In this document: one piece after another, positions 12,150 through 24,290 of the stretch
Numbering within the stretch: the stretch's first letter is position 1
Layout of the letters: every line of letters starts with the position of its first letter
Origin: Rugalucina vietnamica
Taxonomy: Eukaryota; Mollusca; Bivalvia; Lucinida; Lucinidae
Assembly: GCA_964017185.1 (NCBI GenBank)
Contig: OZ024874.1
Span: forward strand, 53,782,856-53,846,855
Direction: 5' to 3'
DNA length: 64,000 nucleotides
Position numbers and translations under genes: made by a program
Notes under the pieces: generated by a model
Database searches by the model: none
Seen by the model: the letters and a program-made list of their open reading frames with translations, nothing else
Told to the model about the DNA's origin: nothing

Positions 12150-12625
12150 CCGCCTGGACCCAGTTCTTTAAAATTAGCAAAATCGTTAGTTAACGATTCA
12201 AAAATGAATATTACAAATACACTGTTATTTTTTTTTTGTTCATAAAATGTGAGAATCCTTTGCAATGTGTGTCTCACATTTTATCAACAAAAAATAACAG
12301 TATATTTGCTTATGTATAGTCGGCACTGAGGTCTTAAAACGGTGACATTGAGTTAACAAAGTTTTTAACAACTGGCCCCTGGTGTCAGGTTGTGATTTTT
12401 ACTCTAACTGTATCTGTTCTATGGACCAGTTGTTCAAAACTGTCATCGCTAAGACCTCACTTTATTATGTAAAAATGCCGACTACATAAGCAAATACACT
12501 GTTATTTTTGTTGTCCTTGCATTGCAAAGGTTTCTCACATTTTTTTTTTTCAAAAAAATGACGGTGTATTTGTAATATTCATGTTTTAAATTTGAACGAA
12601 TCGTTAATTTTAAACAACTGGGCAC
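12150..12625. mobile_element. Long foldback element
   Basis: The two halves are imperfect inverted repeats. The left half has CGTTAGTTAACGATTCAAAA, AATATTACAAATACACTGTT and TTGCTTATGTATAGTCGGCA. The right half carries the complements (GCCGACTACATAAGCAAATA, GGTGTATTTGTAATATTCAT, CGAATCGTTAATTTTAAACA). Both outer ends include a CCAGTTGTTTAAAA-type sequence. No transposase. The 140-residue minus-strand frame across it is a by-product. Confidence 0.65.
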
Positions 12626-13062
12626 CGGTCTTCTGTCCGTCCCAACTTTGTCAAATATAAGTAAGAAACAAAACCTGGACTCCTTGTTTCACTCACACAT
12701 AGACCCTGAAAATATTTCTAATTTTAGAAGGAATTTCATCGGAAAGCATTTCTGTTAACCTGACTATCACATTTTATTGAATTCATCGGCAAAGCACCCT
12801 GGCGATTCATGATAGTGTTTAAATATTTTATTGCCATGCACTGACCTTTACGACCATCAAGCTGAGCCAGTGCCATAGTTAATTTAGTTTTATGATATGT
12901 ACACTTACTTACGTTGATTACGTTTGGTAACGCAAAAACGAAGCATAACAGGTTTGTTTGCACTTGACCATATTATGTACGTTTTATTTTTGTTAAGTTT
13001 GGGTAACTGCGTGGCCACATAAAAATATCATAAAAAACTAGAATTTGTTTTCTATGTGAAAA
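12626..13062. other. Intergenic, nothing recognised
   Basis: No supported feature. A short AAGTTTGGGTAACTGCGTGG phrase near 12996 resembles the retroelement tail described at 3906, but it is too short to call. Confidence 0.4.
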
Positions 13063-14250
13063 CTGATGTCTCCCCCCTTTCTACGTGCATGTCCAAAATA
13101 TGCAAACAAGAGTTATAGTTCTTGTGCATCACATATCCTGTCATTCTGTTTTATAAGTGTACCAAGTTTCATTGAAATATCTCTTACGGTTTTCAAGTTA
13201 TAGAGCGGGCACGAAATTGTATGGAAAATAATCAAAGGGAAATAACTCCAAAGATATGAAAGCAAGAGTAGAGATTCTTGTGCATGACACATTGTCTCAT
13301 CATGCTTTATAAGTGTACCATGTTTCATTGAAAAATCTCTAATGGTTATTTCCCTTTGATTATTTTTCATACAATTTTGTGTGAAATTGTATGAAAAATA
13401 ATCAAAGGGAAATAACTCCAAAGATATGCAAGCAAGAGTTATGGTTCTTTAGCATGACACATCAACTCATCGTGCTTTATAAGTGTGCCAAGTTTCATTG
13501 AAATATTTCTTACGGTTTTCAAGTTATAGAGCGGACATGAAATTGTATGGAAAAATAATCAAAGGAAAATAACTCCAAAGATATGAAAGCAAGAGTTATA
13601 ATTCTTGTGCATGACGCATCGTCTCATCGTGCTTTATAAGTGTACCAAGTTTCACTGAAAATTCTCTTACGGTTTTCAAGTTATAGAGTGGACACGAAAT
13701 TGTATGAAAAATAATCAAAGGGAAATAACTCCAAAGATATGCAAGCAAGAGTTATGGTTCTTTAGCATGACACGTCATCATCTCATCGTGCTTTATAAGT
13801 GTACCAAGTTTCATTGAAATATCTCATACGGTTTTCGAGTTATAGATCGGACACGAAATTGTATGGAAAATAATCAAAGGAAAATAACTCATAAAATACT
13901 CAAGCCAGAGTTATGGTTCTTGTGCACGACACATGCTTAATACGTGTACCAAGTTTTATTGAAAAATCTTAAACGGTTCTTAAGTTATAGAACGGACACG
14001 AAATTGTATCGAAAATAATCAAAGGGAAATAACTCCAAAAATACTCAAGCTAGAGTTATGGTTCTTGTGCATGACACATTGTCTTGTCGTGGTTTACAAG
14101 TGTACCAAGTTTCATTGAAAAATCTTTAACGGTTTTCAAGTTATAGAGCGGACACGATTTGTGACGGACAGACAGACGGACGGACAGACGGACAGACAGA
14201 CGCACGGGGAAAAACAATATGTCTCCCGACCCTGAAGGGGGGAGACATAA
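13063..14250. mobile_element. Tandem-unit element R2 (~145-bp units)
   Basis: The left end GATGTCTCCCCCC is matched at the right by a hairpin (TATGTCTCCC ... GGGAGACATA). Between them are about seven units of ~145 bp (13110-14160), each with ACCAAGTTTCATTGAAA, TTTTCAAGTTATAGAGCGGA and AATAATCAAAGGGAAATAAC. One unit near 13330-13410 has an internal inversion. A GACGGACA-type satellite (14160-14205) separates the units from the terminal hairpin. The plan (hairpin, GACGGACGG satellite, tandem units) is the same as in R1, though the unit sequences differ. Confidence 0.75.
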
Positions 14251-14333
14251 TAAGGAAGTTATGAAGTGTTAAATATTTTTTCCCTATATGCTTTATATAA
14301 TTTATTGGCCAATACCAGTAGAAGTGCTAGTAC

Positions 14334-14515
14334 GACTAAAGTACCCCATGTGGGAAATAGCGGCTCACTCGGCTTATGATATGTTTTCTGAGTATAAGTA
14401 CCTAACTGCAGGAGCCTATAGAGATTATAGGCTCCTGCTAACTGTTAATATAGTTTTTTTCTCCCCTCTGTTTTCGGAGTGGGAATTTCTTTCTGATTGC
14501 GCCATTTCCTGATCA
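14334..14515 (+). mobile_element. Retroelement 3'-tail fragment (RT family)
   Basis: It matches the RT tail near 4190-4365 (GGCTCACTCGGCTTATGATA, TATGTTTTCTGAGTAT, GAGTGGGAATTTCTTTCTGA). It contains an extra local hairpin, CAGGAGCCTATAG against CTATAGGCTCCTG (14410-14440). It abuts the F1 copy at 14516. Confidence 0.5.
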
Positions 14516-14763
14516 ATATCCCGCTTTTACATAGCCAAATTAGGGTATACAGGAGTATACCATTTTTCTTAATTTTGCTCCAAACCTGGATTAGATTATG
14601 GGTACTCGTGCATTTAAGGTGTACCCGTAAAATATGGAAAATATAAAATATTTTTCATATAAAAAATTACAGTTTTTACAACTGAAAAAAAAAAAAAAAA
14701 CTGAAAAAAAAAAAAAAAAAAAAAAAAAAAACTGTATATTTCATGGGCATTTTTTCATAATGC
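14516..14763 (+). mobile_element. Hairpin MITE family F1, copy 4, degraded
   Basis: The left terminal repeat is missing. The body (GGGTATACAGGAGTATACC, TTAATTTTGCTCCAAACC, GATTATGGGTACTCG) and the right end are recognisable. The right arm is replaced by long poly-A runs (14684-14731). Confidence 0.65.
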
Positions 14764-15098
14764 TAACGTACGAGGAAAGTCTCGTGTACTTTAGCACCCT
14801 GCTACATATAGTAAACTTGGTTGATTTCTTACACTCGATTTAAAACACTACCGTGAACATCAACACTTGATGCAATTTAAACTGTTTGCTGCAGCGGTAG
14901 CTCACTCAGTATTGCTAAAAGATTATATTGTTGACAGGTATATAAGACATACAAATGCTTTTTACAGATCAGATTGACGCCACTTGGTTGAGTAAAACCA
15001 GGTGGTCTGCGTCCATGCAAAGTGCGACAATTTTACTACGAAAATATTCGAATCTAAATCATGCAGTTGGTAGTGTTTGTGCTTAGTACATTATGTAC
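14764..15098. other. Intergenic, nothing recognised
   Basis: No supported feature between two F1 copies. Confidence 0.4.
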
Positions 15099-15340
15099 CA
15101 TTACGAAACATTGCCTATACAATATACAGAGATTTTTCAGCTGAAAAAAGAAAATGAAAATTTTACTGGGAATTTTGTTGATATTTGAAATATTTTCGCT
15201 CAAAACATTGATTGTGGGTACCCACTTTCAATGTTTGGGTCAAAAATACGAAAATTGTATCCCCCCGAATACCCAGTTTTACTATATATATAAAATTGAG
15301 GTTTAAGGGGGTACATATTGCACTGACGTGTTTGCCTGAT
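15099..15340 (-). mobile_element. Hairpin MITE family F1, copy 5
   Basis: Inverted orientation: it begins CATTACGAAACATTGCC and ends ACGTGTTTGCCTGAT, complementary in order to the copy at 8369. The hairpin arms survive in part (AACATTGATTGTGGGTACCC and CACTTTCAATGTTTGGG), without the GC-rich core. Confidence 0.7.
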
Positions 15341-15409
15341 TTTATGTCCACTGATATCTCTATAGACCGTTCTTAGGCGGTGATCTTGATTTAATTCTTC
15401 GTTTAAGAT

Positions 15410-15637
15410 ATGAGCCGCCTCATGGGAAAACCAACGATCTGCATAAGCGAAAACAAAGGCACAGATCAGCTTCGCAGTAATCAGCGCCTTTGTTTTCGCT
15501 ACACGGATAGTACAATTCCTCTACTTTCTAAATCCAAAATTTCCAGTCTCTATCTATCTTCTGTGATAGTACTAAGTATGGTTTGTGTCCGACCTGTTCG
15601 GAAACCACATTGTTGGTTTTCACACGTGGTGGCTCAT
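15410..15637. mobile_element. Foldback MITE family F3, copy 1
   Basis: The ends are ATGAGCCGCCTCATGGGAAA and its approximate complement at the right (GGTTTTCACACGTGG, GGCTCAT). Internal inverted sequences around AGCGAAAACAAAGGC and GCCTTTGTTTTCGCT form a second hairpin. Relatives lie at 28901, 30842, 31235 and 37139, those being in the opposite orientation. The 87-residue frame across it is a by-product. Confidence 0.75.
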
Positions 15638-15756
15638 ATTTATATTAGGCGCATTGGTTTTAAGTATCTATGACTACCTCATTCTTGGCATAGTATTGTC
15701 TTTCTGCTGTCGATGCCTTCAGTTTTGTACGACAGTAGTAAGGTATAATTCATAAT

Positions 15757-16129
15757 CACTGGGTGCTTCCTTCGTCCCGATATAAAAAGGTTTTGTTTGA
15801 CTTTTACTATAGGTCCCGATAGGAATTGGTTTTGTTTGATTCAGGTACCAGATTTTTTTCTACAATAATTCCTAGAATTTGGTCAAAGATTTGATGTGAT
15901 TCTAATTTATGACGTCACTGAAAGAGTTTCAAGTCATAATATAGTGCTTTGAATGCAATTTGATTGTAACATTTAATTTGATTTGTTAAAAAGTGATATA
16001 AATTAAGCAATTTATGTTATTGTCGACTCTGTTTTGTTGAGATTTTATGTGTTAAAGAAGTAGAACAAAATCCGTTACCAAAAAGTCAAACAAAACCTTT
16101 TTATATCGGGACCAAGGAAGCGCCCAGTG
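15757..16129. mobile_element. MITE with ~50-bp inverted termini and a 5-bp target duplication
   Basis: Left terminus CACTGGGTGCTTCCTTCGTC and CCGATATAAAAAGGTTTTG; right terminus is the near-complement CAAAACCTTTTTATATCGGG and CAAGGAAGCGCCCAGTG. ATAAT flanks it on both sides (15752-15756 and 16130-16134), consistent with a target-site duplication. A third partial copy of the terminal phrase lies inside at 15810-15840. No coding sequence. Superfamily not assigned. Confidence 0.75.
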
Positions 16130-16679
16130 ATAATTATTTATAAGGTTTTGATGGTTGTACTTCCTGAGCATATTTGACCAAAGAACATATAATTCATGCT
16201 TTTATGATAATGTGAACTATCTATCATGTTTATTTGTTACAAAATATAGTTTAGAGTTACAACAGAAAGGACATACATGTATGAAGCGTTTGGCTTATAA
16301 ATAGATCATGCGTATTTTAAAGGGAATACCTTTGAAATTTATACAAAATTTGGTGTATTTAAAAAAAAGTTTTTGTTTTTACAATAAACAAACAAGGTGA
16401 TCATGTAGTGATGTATTTCTGACACATGCCTACAGAAAACATTTTCTCAGTAATTTACAACTTTAAAATGACAACAGACCAATTTAGACTCGATCGCAGA
16501 CTCATTTGTCATCGGAAAGTACAGCGGGATGCAGCAAAATTGAAGATAAAATTCCAGCATATTTCATCGACACTAGTAATGTTTTTACCAAAGGCAGGCT
16601 TGATTTAGAGGGCAGGGTACATCATGAATTGATTTTATGCAAATTGCCTAACAACATTTGCTTAAAAAACATTCATTAA
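16130..16679. other. Intergenic, nothing recognised
   Basis: AT-rich DNA with no supported feature. Confidence 0.4.
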
Positions 16680-16835
16680 CTCATTTAAGCCTGGCGTCCC
16701 TTTTATGGGACATAGGCAAACAGAATAGCCTCATATGTGAAGGCCGCAGAACGCGGCGTCCCATCTGGTCGCAGAATGCGGCGTCCCATCTGGGGCTATT
16801 CTGTTTGCTTAGAGAATTTTCATCGAAAAAAAAAA
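16680..16835. mobile_element. Short foldback MITE family F4
   Basis: GGGACATAGGCAAACAGAAT on the left pairs with the complement GGGGCTATTCTGTTTGCTTA on the right. The centre holds two copies of GCGGCGTCCCATCTGG. A fragment of the same family lies at 63250-63290 in the opposite orientation (TTTCTCTAAGCAAATAGAAT then AGCCCAGATGGGA). Confidence 0.6.
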
Positions 16836-19240
16836 ATGAATAAAATTTAAAAATCACTCCTGACAACTCTAAAACTGATAGTGGACTCACCCAAATGATA
16901 ATGATGGGAAATCCATTCGTCAGATATGGGTTACTTTAAGGACTAAAATCTTGTGTTCCGTTTGCGCTACCCAAATCGAATTAAGCATTACTCTGAATAT
17001 ATATTTTTTGCAATTTGCAAGGAACATGAAGCCACAGAACATGAATTAGATAATGGAATACCCACCAGACAACTCATGTTCAACTGTCACAATAGTACTA
17101 AGAGGTTAACCTATAAAATCATGACTACTAGTATGTGCTCCAAAAACTAAATTTGGATGGAATCGACATTAAGTGCCGAAATGTAAGCAATTCGATACAA
17201 TAATGTGTCGAAATAATTGTGAACCAAAGCTGTTTCAAATGATGCAAAATGTTTAGACAAAATCATTGCAAACTTAGCGTGATTCTACAGTTTTATTTGA
17301 ATCCGAAACAATGAAGTTGCACAAGATAAACACACTCAAATAATCAAGTTCAAATTTATTGCTTCTTCTAGAGATATGTGCAGATTTGTGCAAGATAAAA
17401 TAAATAGATTGATTAAACCTGATAGATTGGTGTGGCGTACGCAACAGTTGCTTATAATTTGTTAGATGTATCCGAACAAGTAACGTGTATAAGCAATCCC
17501 CTAGAATATAGAGGCTGAAAAGGCATTTGGAGAAAAAAATGTTCCCCTAATCTGGCATAGCATATTTGCGGAAATAGAATGCAGGCCATATGGCGGACAA
17601 GTTGAAAATGGAGTAAAAAATAAATTCCGTAATTTTGTCATAATTTGACGTAAAGTTCTCAGATCTAACCTCAGCCCCAATCAGTATATCAAATATGAAG
17701 GCTCTACACTGAAATGGGGTTTATCATTTTTAAATATCTCGACTTTTTGGTAATGAAGGTTATGCCATTTGGTACTGTACTGTACATTAAACTAATCATT
17801 AAAGTGTGACTAAAATCAAAGAATGCAATTTCATAGCAGACTTACATGTATGTCACTGTTGATTGCACCCAGTTTGACATAAAAACTAAATTACAAATTA
17901 GAAATCTAACGGAAATCAAATGCGTAGAATATTTCATTTTTTTTTCAATTCTATTCAATATCGAACTTGCACATAGGATCCCAGACTAAACATACATGCT
18001 GCAGAAAATGTTAGACAAACATGTACATACGGTTCAGGAAATTTTTAGGTTAAGAGACATTGATTATTAATGTTATCAAAACAGAATCACAGAGGCATGG
18101 ATGTTTAGAATCTTTTATTTCGAATTGTCTGTTTTCCAAACAGAATCTAACATATATTTACATTTTCAGAACAATTTATATACACCATATTTTTACAGGC
18201 ACAAAATGATTCTTAATCATTAAAATGTAGGCAAAGTATCGCTTTTCACGAGCACATAAAATATATTATATGTGTATAACACAATAACTACAAAAAACAG
18301 GCCATATTTGTAAATGAGCTTATATCCTTTAAACAATTTAAACCATGCTTTCTTTAACTTTTTGGCGTACATGCGTATTCGTTATACCACCTACGTTTTA
18401 CTTTGTACATTTTTTCTTTGTGAAATTCCACTTTCGATAAATGATGTGTTAACACATGATGATATTATGGTGTCATTTCAGACTTCCATTATGTTTCCAC
18501 ATACCTTTATATCGTTTTAGAATTCGACTTTGGAGTAAATATGATTATTACAAATCATATATTGTTAATTTCTTCATTTAAACAAAAGTATTGGTATATC
18601 TAAGAAGCGATGGTCCTTTGGAACTTTAAGAGGCCGACAGTCAATTGTCATAAGCATGTTCTTAGATTTGCTGTTGATGTCACGAGTTCTGAGTTCAATA
18701 GAAATATACCAACATTTTATTCTTGTGAGCCAATCTCTTCAGTATCGTTTATATAGAAACTCGCTGTGTCCCTGTACACCGTACAGTAACGAATTTGAGC
18801 ACAAATTGAGCACTTCAAACAGCACTGTCAACACACACAGCTCCTTCACTTCCAGGTGAGCCGAAGCTTGTGTCCTCCGATTGCACCACATCCTGATTCA
18901 ACAATAGGAATAACTTCAATATTCTTATTCAAGATCAAGAATCACAGCTCTTCACTATGCCTCAAGTCTTGTTGTTGAGTAATTGTCAATAAAGGTACAA
19001 ATCCCGACCTGAAGAGGTCTCTGTAGCTGATGGCTCAAGACCTGAAACAGACGAAACAGATTATACAATGTACATTAAATGGAGGAACGTACTTTTGACC
19101 AGTGGCCGATTCAGTTCTTTGTGTGGTTAGTTTATCGTTCTAATAACGCAACTCATCGCGTGTGGGCTTTGAAAACGAGTCATTTTGTTTCAGAGTTAGC
19201 AGCTCTGCCACTAGGCTACCGGACGCCGATGTTTCAATTG
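16836..19240. other. Intergenic, nothing recognised
   Basis: Long AT-rich stretch without a supportable exon. Short frames at 16953, 18314, 18656 and 19079 are low complexity and lack recognisable domains. Confidence 0.5.
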
Positions 19241-20283
19241 GATTACACGAAAGACTACATGTATATCACACAAAAATGGCCGACCAGAGTGATAAGATGG
19301 ATGATCAAATCACGTTTAGTTGGATTATACAAATGATTATGTCACACGAAAGATAAGATGAGCCCATGGTGATTTAAAGTTGAAATACAGAAATTTCACT
19401 TGAAAGATAGATGAGCAATGGGCGATTCAGTTGAAATACAGAAACCTTTGAATATATCACACAAAATGTTGACTAACGGACGAGTTAATTATACAAAATA
19501 ATATATCCAAAAATGTTTGACCTAATAGTGATTCAGTTAGATTATATACTAGAAGATACCACATACAAAACTCGTTGATAAAGGTAGATTCAGTTAAATT
19601 ATACAAAAGAATATACATCACAAAAATGGCTGACCAAAGAGCGATACAATACAATATATAAAAAGAAAATGGTTGCTCAAAGTTAGATTCAGTTAGATTA
19701 TACAACAAAATACACCTCACAAAAATGGTTGACCAAAGAGCGATACAATAGAATATAAGAAAGGGTTGACCAATTTAAAAGTTAGATTCAGTTAGATTAT
19801 ACAGAAGAATATACCTCACAAAAATGGTTGACCAAAGTGCGATAAAATAGAATATAACAAAGAAATGGTTGTCCAAAGTTAGATTAAGTTAGATTATCCA
19901 AAAGAATATATCTCACAAAAATGGTTGACCAAAGAGCGATACAATAGAATATATAACAAAGAAATTGTTCCCAAAAGTTAGATTCAGTTAGATTATACAA
20001 CAGAATACACCTAACAAACATGGTTGACCAAAGCGCGATACAATAAAATATAAGTAAGGGTTGACCAATTTAAAAGTTAGATTCAGTTAGATTATACAAA
20101 AGAATATACCTCACAAAAATGACCAAAGAGCGATAAAATAGAATATAACAAAGAAATGGTTGCCCAAAGTTAGATTCAATTAGATTATACAACAGAACAT
20201 ACCACACAAAAATGGTTGACCAAAGAGCGATGCAATAAAATATAATAACAAAACAGGTTGACCAAGTTAGATTCAGTTAGACT
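19240..20283. repeat. Degenerate tandem array, ~95-bp unit
   Basis: About nine units share GTTAGATTCAGTTAGATTAT, ACAAAAGAATATACCTCAC, AAAATGGTTGACCAAAGAGC and GATACAATAGAATATAA. The first, more diverged units begin around 19240 (GATTACACGAAAGACTACAT). Units vary by small indels. The array ends directly against an F2 fragment. The 87-residue minus-strand frame with repeated YNLTES is the translation of the repeat. Confidence 0.85.
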
Positions 20284-20354
20284 GAAATTAAGATTTTTAG
20301 CTTTCACTAAATGATAACAAACACTAGGCCGTTTTAATGTCTGTGAAGCCCGAA
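20280..20354 (+). mobile_element. F2 MITE fragment
   Basis: It matches the left half of the F2 copy at 10230: TTTTAGCTTTCACTAAATGA and GTTTTAATGTCTGTGAAGCC. The right half is absent. Confidence 0.55.
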
Positions 20355-20834
20355 CATCGTTTTTTCCAAAGTATGATTAAAAAAAGAAAAGTTTTTGAAA
20401 GATTTGTAGGACAGTAGGGACCAGGCACAGGAAAAAAAAAGACGCAGTGAGTATCATCTTTCAAGATAATGTGTTCAGTGCTTGATCGTCTGAGAAACAA
20501 CTGAACAACGGTGCCGCAAATTGGAACCGCATGGTGTTATCAAAAGGCGAATCATTTCTTATTATCTACATGATGGTGAAAAGGTGTATTATAACGGTTG
20601 GGACCGTTGTAGTACATTATAATTGTTCCTTTATTGTAGCAATTATTTCCAAGATCAATTATTGTCTATATCATCGATCAAAGATGATAATGGTTTCGCG
20701 TGAAATGCATCAAAATATCATTGTAGATCTATAATTATATCCACCACATGTGCAATGGTTAATAATTATATTAGACTAGAATCAAAGACACATTCATACA
20801 TGGAGAAAAGAATGATACACGAATCATTCGGGAA

Positions 20835-20869
<35 letters not shown>

Positions 20870-21158
20870 CCTGATGTAGTTTTTCATATCAGAATTATGC
20901 TTTTCGACATAAGTACCATATCGAAATTTCTGAAATTGAGCTGGTTAGTTGCAACACAGCGATTTGAAGTGAAAAGGAAATAAATGTTGCACGGTTAAAT
21001 GTTGCATCGCCAATAAAGCATAACCGGTCCCGATAGCGTAATGGATAGAGCTGCCGTTCGATCCCGGGAAATGTCATACCAATACTTCAAAAATGGTACC
21101 ACTAGATACATTGCTTGGCGCTCAGCATGGAAATGCCAGTCATGTTGGTGACTAATGT
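20355..21158. other. 3' flank of the vestigial-like gene; (AAAT)n and a tRNA-like fragment
   Basis: An (AAAT)n microsatellite lies at 20834-20870. GGTCCCGATAGCGTAATGG (21027-21045) with GTTCGATCCCGGG just after it (21057-21069) looks like tRNA box A and box B brought too close together; it is a decayed tRNA/SINE remnant, not a gene. The 3' untranslated region of the minus-strand gene must start here. A possible minus-strand AATAAA lies at 20630-20635. Confidence 0.4.
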
Positions 21159-21604
21159 TCACCGTGACCTAATAAAGGCAAACCGCCCATCATGGGAGAA
21201 TATGCATTCATTCTCACCTTGGAAAGCATTTTGTCCTGTATAATCCGCACCGAATCTGTAGTCTGGGTATCTGAATTTTGTGTCCGTTGACTTCCCATAG
21301 TCCGCACTTGAAAAATGTCCCGTCCGAGCAGATTGCAATAACAAAGAACTAATATTGGAATTGTAACGTCCGGCACCCATGGCTGTGTACGGAAAGTCAT
21401 AGTGCATGGGTCTGTGGTGAAATGTGTGTGACTGTGAACTGAGTCTTGAGAACCAAGGGTCCTGTAAACCACTGAATCCGGGAATGGTTGAAGAAGGGTA
21501 ATGTCCACTAGGAAACTGGAACTCGGAATAAAACGGTCCCGGGGAATAGTAATTGCTGTTCCAGAAACTGGGCGGGAACTTTCTCTGTGACATAAGCGAC
21601 GGAT
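21159..21604 (-). CDS. vg: vg-like exon 3 (C-terminal, terminal coding exon)
   Basis: The acceptor TTTATTTATTTCAG precedes ATCCGTCG; with the G from exon 2 the first codon is GAT. It encodes about 148 residues: MSQRKFPPSFWNSNY near the start, a Phe/Tyr/Pro/Ser-rich region, FHHRPMHYDFPYTAMGAGRY, then the LLLQSARTGHF block. The last residues are AFIRSR before TGA at 21161-21159. The overlapping second frame on the same strand is a shadow. Aromatic- and Ser/Pro-rich composition fits the disordered activation region of this family. Confidence 0.85.
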
Positions 21605-22837
21605 CTGAAATAAATAAACAAAATACATGTAATAGAGAATTTATCACGTTTGCCTATGACATAAGCAAGGTATGAAATATTTCTCCAATACAAGGGCATG
21701 GGCCAAAATTTTTGCGATTATCAATTTGGGGCAGGCCAGTCACGGCTATTTACGCTTTACTTACGTTACATACGTTACACAATGTTAGATTTAGGCATAC
21801 TTTCTTCTTTTTTCTCTTTCTTTCCATGGTAATGATGTAGAATTTATAATGTCGACCAAAAACTATATTAACTCTATCAGTTATATTCTCGGTCGGAAAA
21901 TTAAATTTTGCAGGAGATTTGCTCCGATAAACCTTGTAATCTCTTCTCATCTCTCCCTCTCAATTCCAAGGGTAGGTTTTCAAAATAATTGGAAACAAAT
22001 GCTGCACCGTTTTACTGTAAGTATTTCTTAAACCTTGTTTAATTTGCGTACAAGCACATATAATGCTGTTTTTATGGAACCATAATTTGTTTCAAAACAG
22101 TCTTTTAGTCTGGATATGTGTTTGACACTTGTTTCATAAATTACAACCAGTTAACAACGGGTTAGAAATATTACCACGTTAATTGTTTTATTATGTAAAC
22201 ATTAATTAAAACTGTGCCACTTAAATTCCCTTAAATCTGTATTTCTTTAGCAGAATTCGGCAGAACTTATTGCTCGACGTTTTGACGTCCCATGCGTGAG
22301 ACCTGCCAAAATTTAGCAAATTGTCTGAAAACGATAAAATGAATAACGGACTCTGAAAAACAGCAGGGGAGCGTTGTTAACGGTTGTAATGAAAGTAACA
22401 GTTTTTAAATTGACAAGCGAAATGAATATATGAAATTAACAACGCGAAAATGATTCGTGTAAGTTTCATCCGATGATTGAAAGGTTGAAATGGGGGAAAA
22501 CAACGCCAACAAAATAAAAGACATCATGCGGTTGAAAACCGTTTTGACATGTTTGAAATTAGAGGAAAAGTTCCGTTTCAATTAAAAAGCTAGTTTCTGC
22601 ATGTTATTGCATGGGATGACTCCTACAGGTGGCTAGCTTCCTATTTTGACACTTTAATTTTTCAGGGTTGTCAATATACTGGTGGCATTTTAGCGGTATC
22701 TCTTTCCAAGAAATGTGACATGTCATGGGAATTTGAAATGGAAATTAATGGGATTAGGGTCAGAATGTACAAGCACGCGCAATATGACTGCAAATTTTAA
22801 TGAACTGGGCTTCTTAGACAACATATCGTCGTTCTTG

Positions 22838-22888
<51 letters not shown>

Positions 22889-24235
22889 TTCGTTTTCATA
22901 GATAAATATAAATATTAGATCCTTTGGAATCAGTAAAAACGTTTAAAAGGAGAAAGTAAGGTCAACATTTCGCAATGTCGGGTAATGAACCCTCATCAGT
23001 AACCCTTTATGAATCCGTGCCGACTGCCAGATAGATATACTTCAATTTCAAAAATGATTTTGTGTTTTGAATGTATTTCTATGGCATCAAATGCCTAGCT
23101 TTAAATTGCAAATTGGAATAATTTGACCAAGACAAATCATGTAATTCATTTCAAATAAAATAAATGAAACAGTGAAAAAGTTTCGAACGTAATCAGATAA
23201 ACGGTCGTTACTTAAACACCTTCGTCGGTACCTCGGACCTAATGTAAAAGCTACTGGAATTTTGGGTCCGTGTCCTTACATACAGAGTATCTGAATCTGA
23301 ATCTGAATAGTTTACTGGTGACACGCCAAATGACATTATTTCACCAAATGACAGTATTATTTCAGGCATTTAAAAAGCAAATCTAAATATTTTATGGTAG
23401 AACTTTACGAATCAAAAGTAGAATTTATAGAATTTACTATCAACATGTCGGACAGTCGCAAGTATACTCCATTCAGACAATAAACTATCTTTTCTTCGAA
23501 TTTTTATTGTTGGCATTTTCCATTTATCAAACAATAATTTGACAGAATTTTGCACATGAATAAACTAAACAAACATACGCCACAAAACAGCAGCTATCGT
23601 TCACGGGCAATAGAATTTTACTGCAATTCTCCGTTATTAATGACCGCGCATCGGAGGAATTTCTACTGTAAATTTGAGCGAATCCATCAAAATCATCAAG
23701 ACGTCCAAAAAGTTTTATTTTCTTTGACTCCAAATCTTGACCCATGTTCAACACCAAGTTTTGGCGCATTGAAACTTTGATCACCTTAGACCTGTCACTT
23801 AGCAGCAAATTAAGCGTATTTTCTCCCCCTATCTGCAGCTGTTGGTGCGATTCCCGTGGGGAGGGGAGCCACTAATGCTATTTATTTGCATTGTTGCATT
23901 TCATAAACTTTATACGATTCACTGGCATTAATTGACTTTTGCGCTTGTCTGTTTATCTATTCATCAGGGGGTTTGCCGAGTTTTGCTTTAAATTTCTCAG
24001 TAAATTGACGTTAAACTGTCGATAATGATCAGTATTTCTTAGAAAAATATTCAAATAATTATTGTTATTGCCATTAATGTTCGATCAGATCGGAAAATAA
24101 ACAGTTTTGAAAGAAAGTAAAAATACAGTTATCCACATATGAAAAGTACTGTCTTGGACGAATATGATGCTAGTCATAAAATACAATTTTCATCTCTTTT
24201 CTCATTGTCAAAATGCACACAACTTTCTTCCAAAA

Positions 24236-24290
<55 letters not shown>

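Noticed and set aside
11855-12277. 140-residue minus-strand frame
   Set aside because: Runs through a foldback element and a retroelement tail; no domain and no codon-like structure.
13113-13421. 102-residue minus-strand frame
   Set aside because: Translation of the R2 ~145-bp units (repeated peptide phrases).
15410-15673. 87-residue frame with GKPTICISENKGTDQLRSNQ
   Set aside because: Translation of the F3 MITE; the same peptide-like phrases appear at 28983-29165 and 30962-31240 in other F3 copies.
21027-21069. tRNA-like box A and box B
   Set aside because: Only about 11 nt separate the two elements, so no anticodon arm is possible; a decayed remnant.
21152-21628. 158-residue minus-strand frame overlapping vestigial exon 3
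   Set aside because: Shadow of the true frame. It lacks family motifs and does not join exon 2 in phase.
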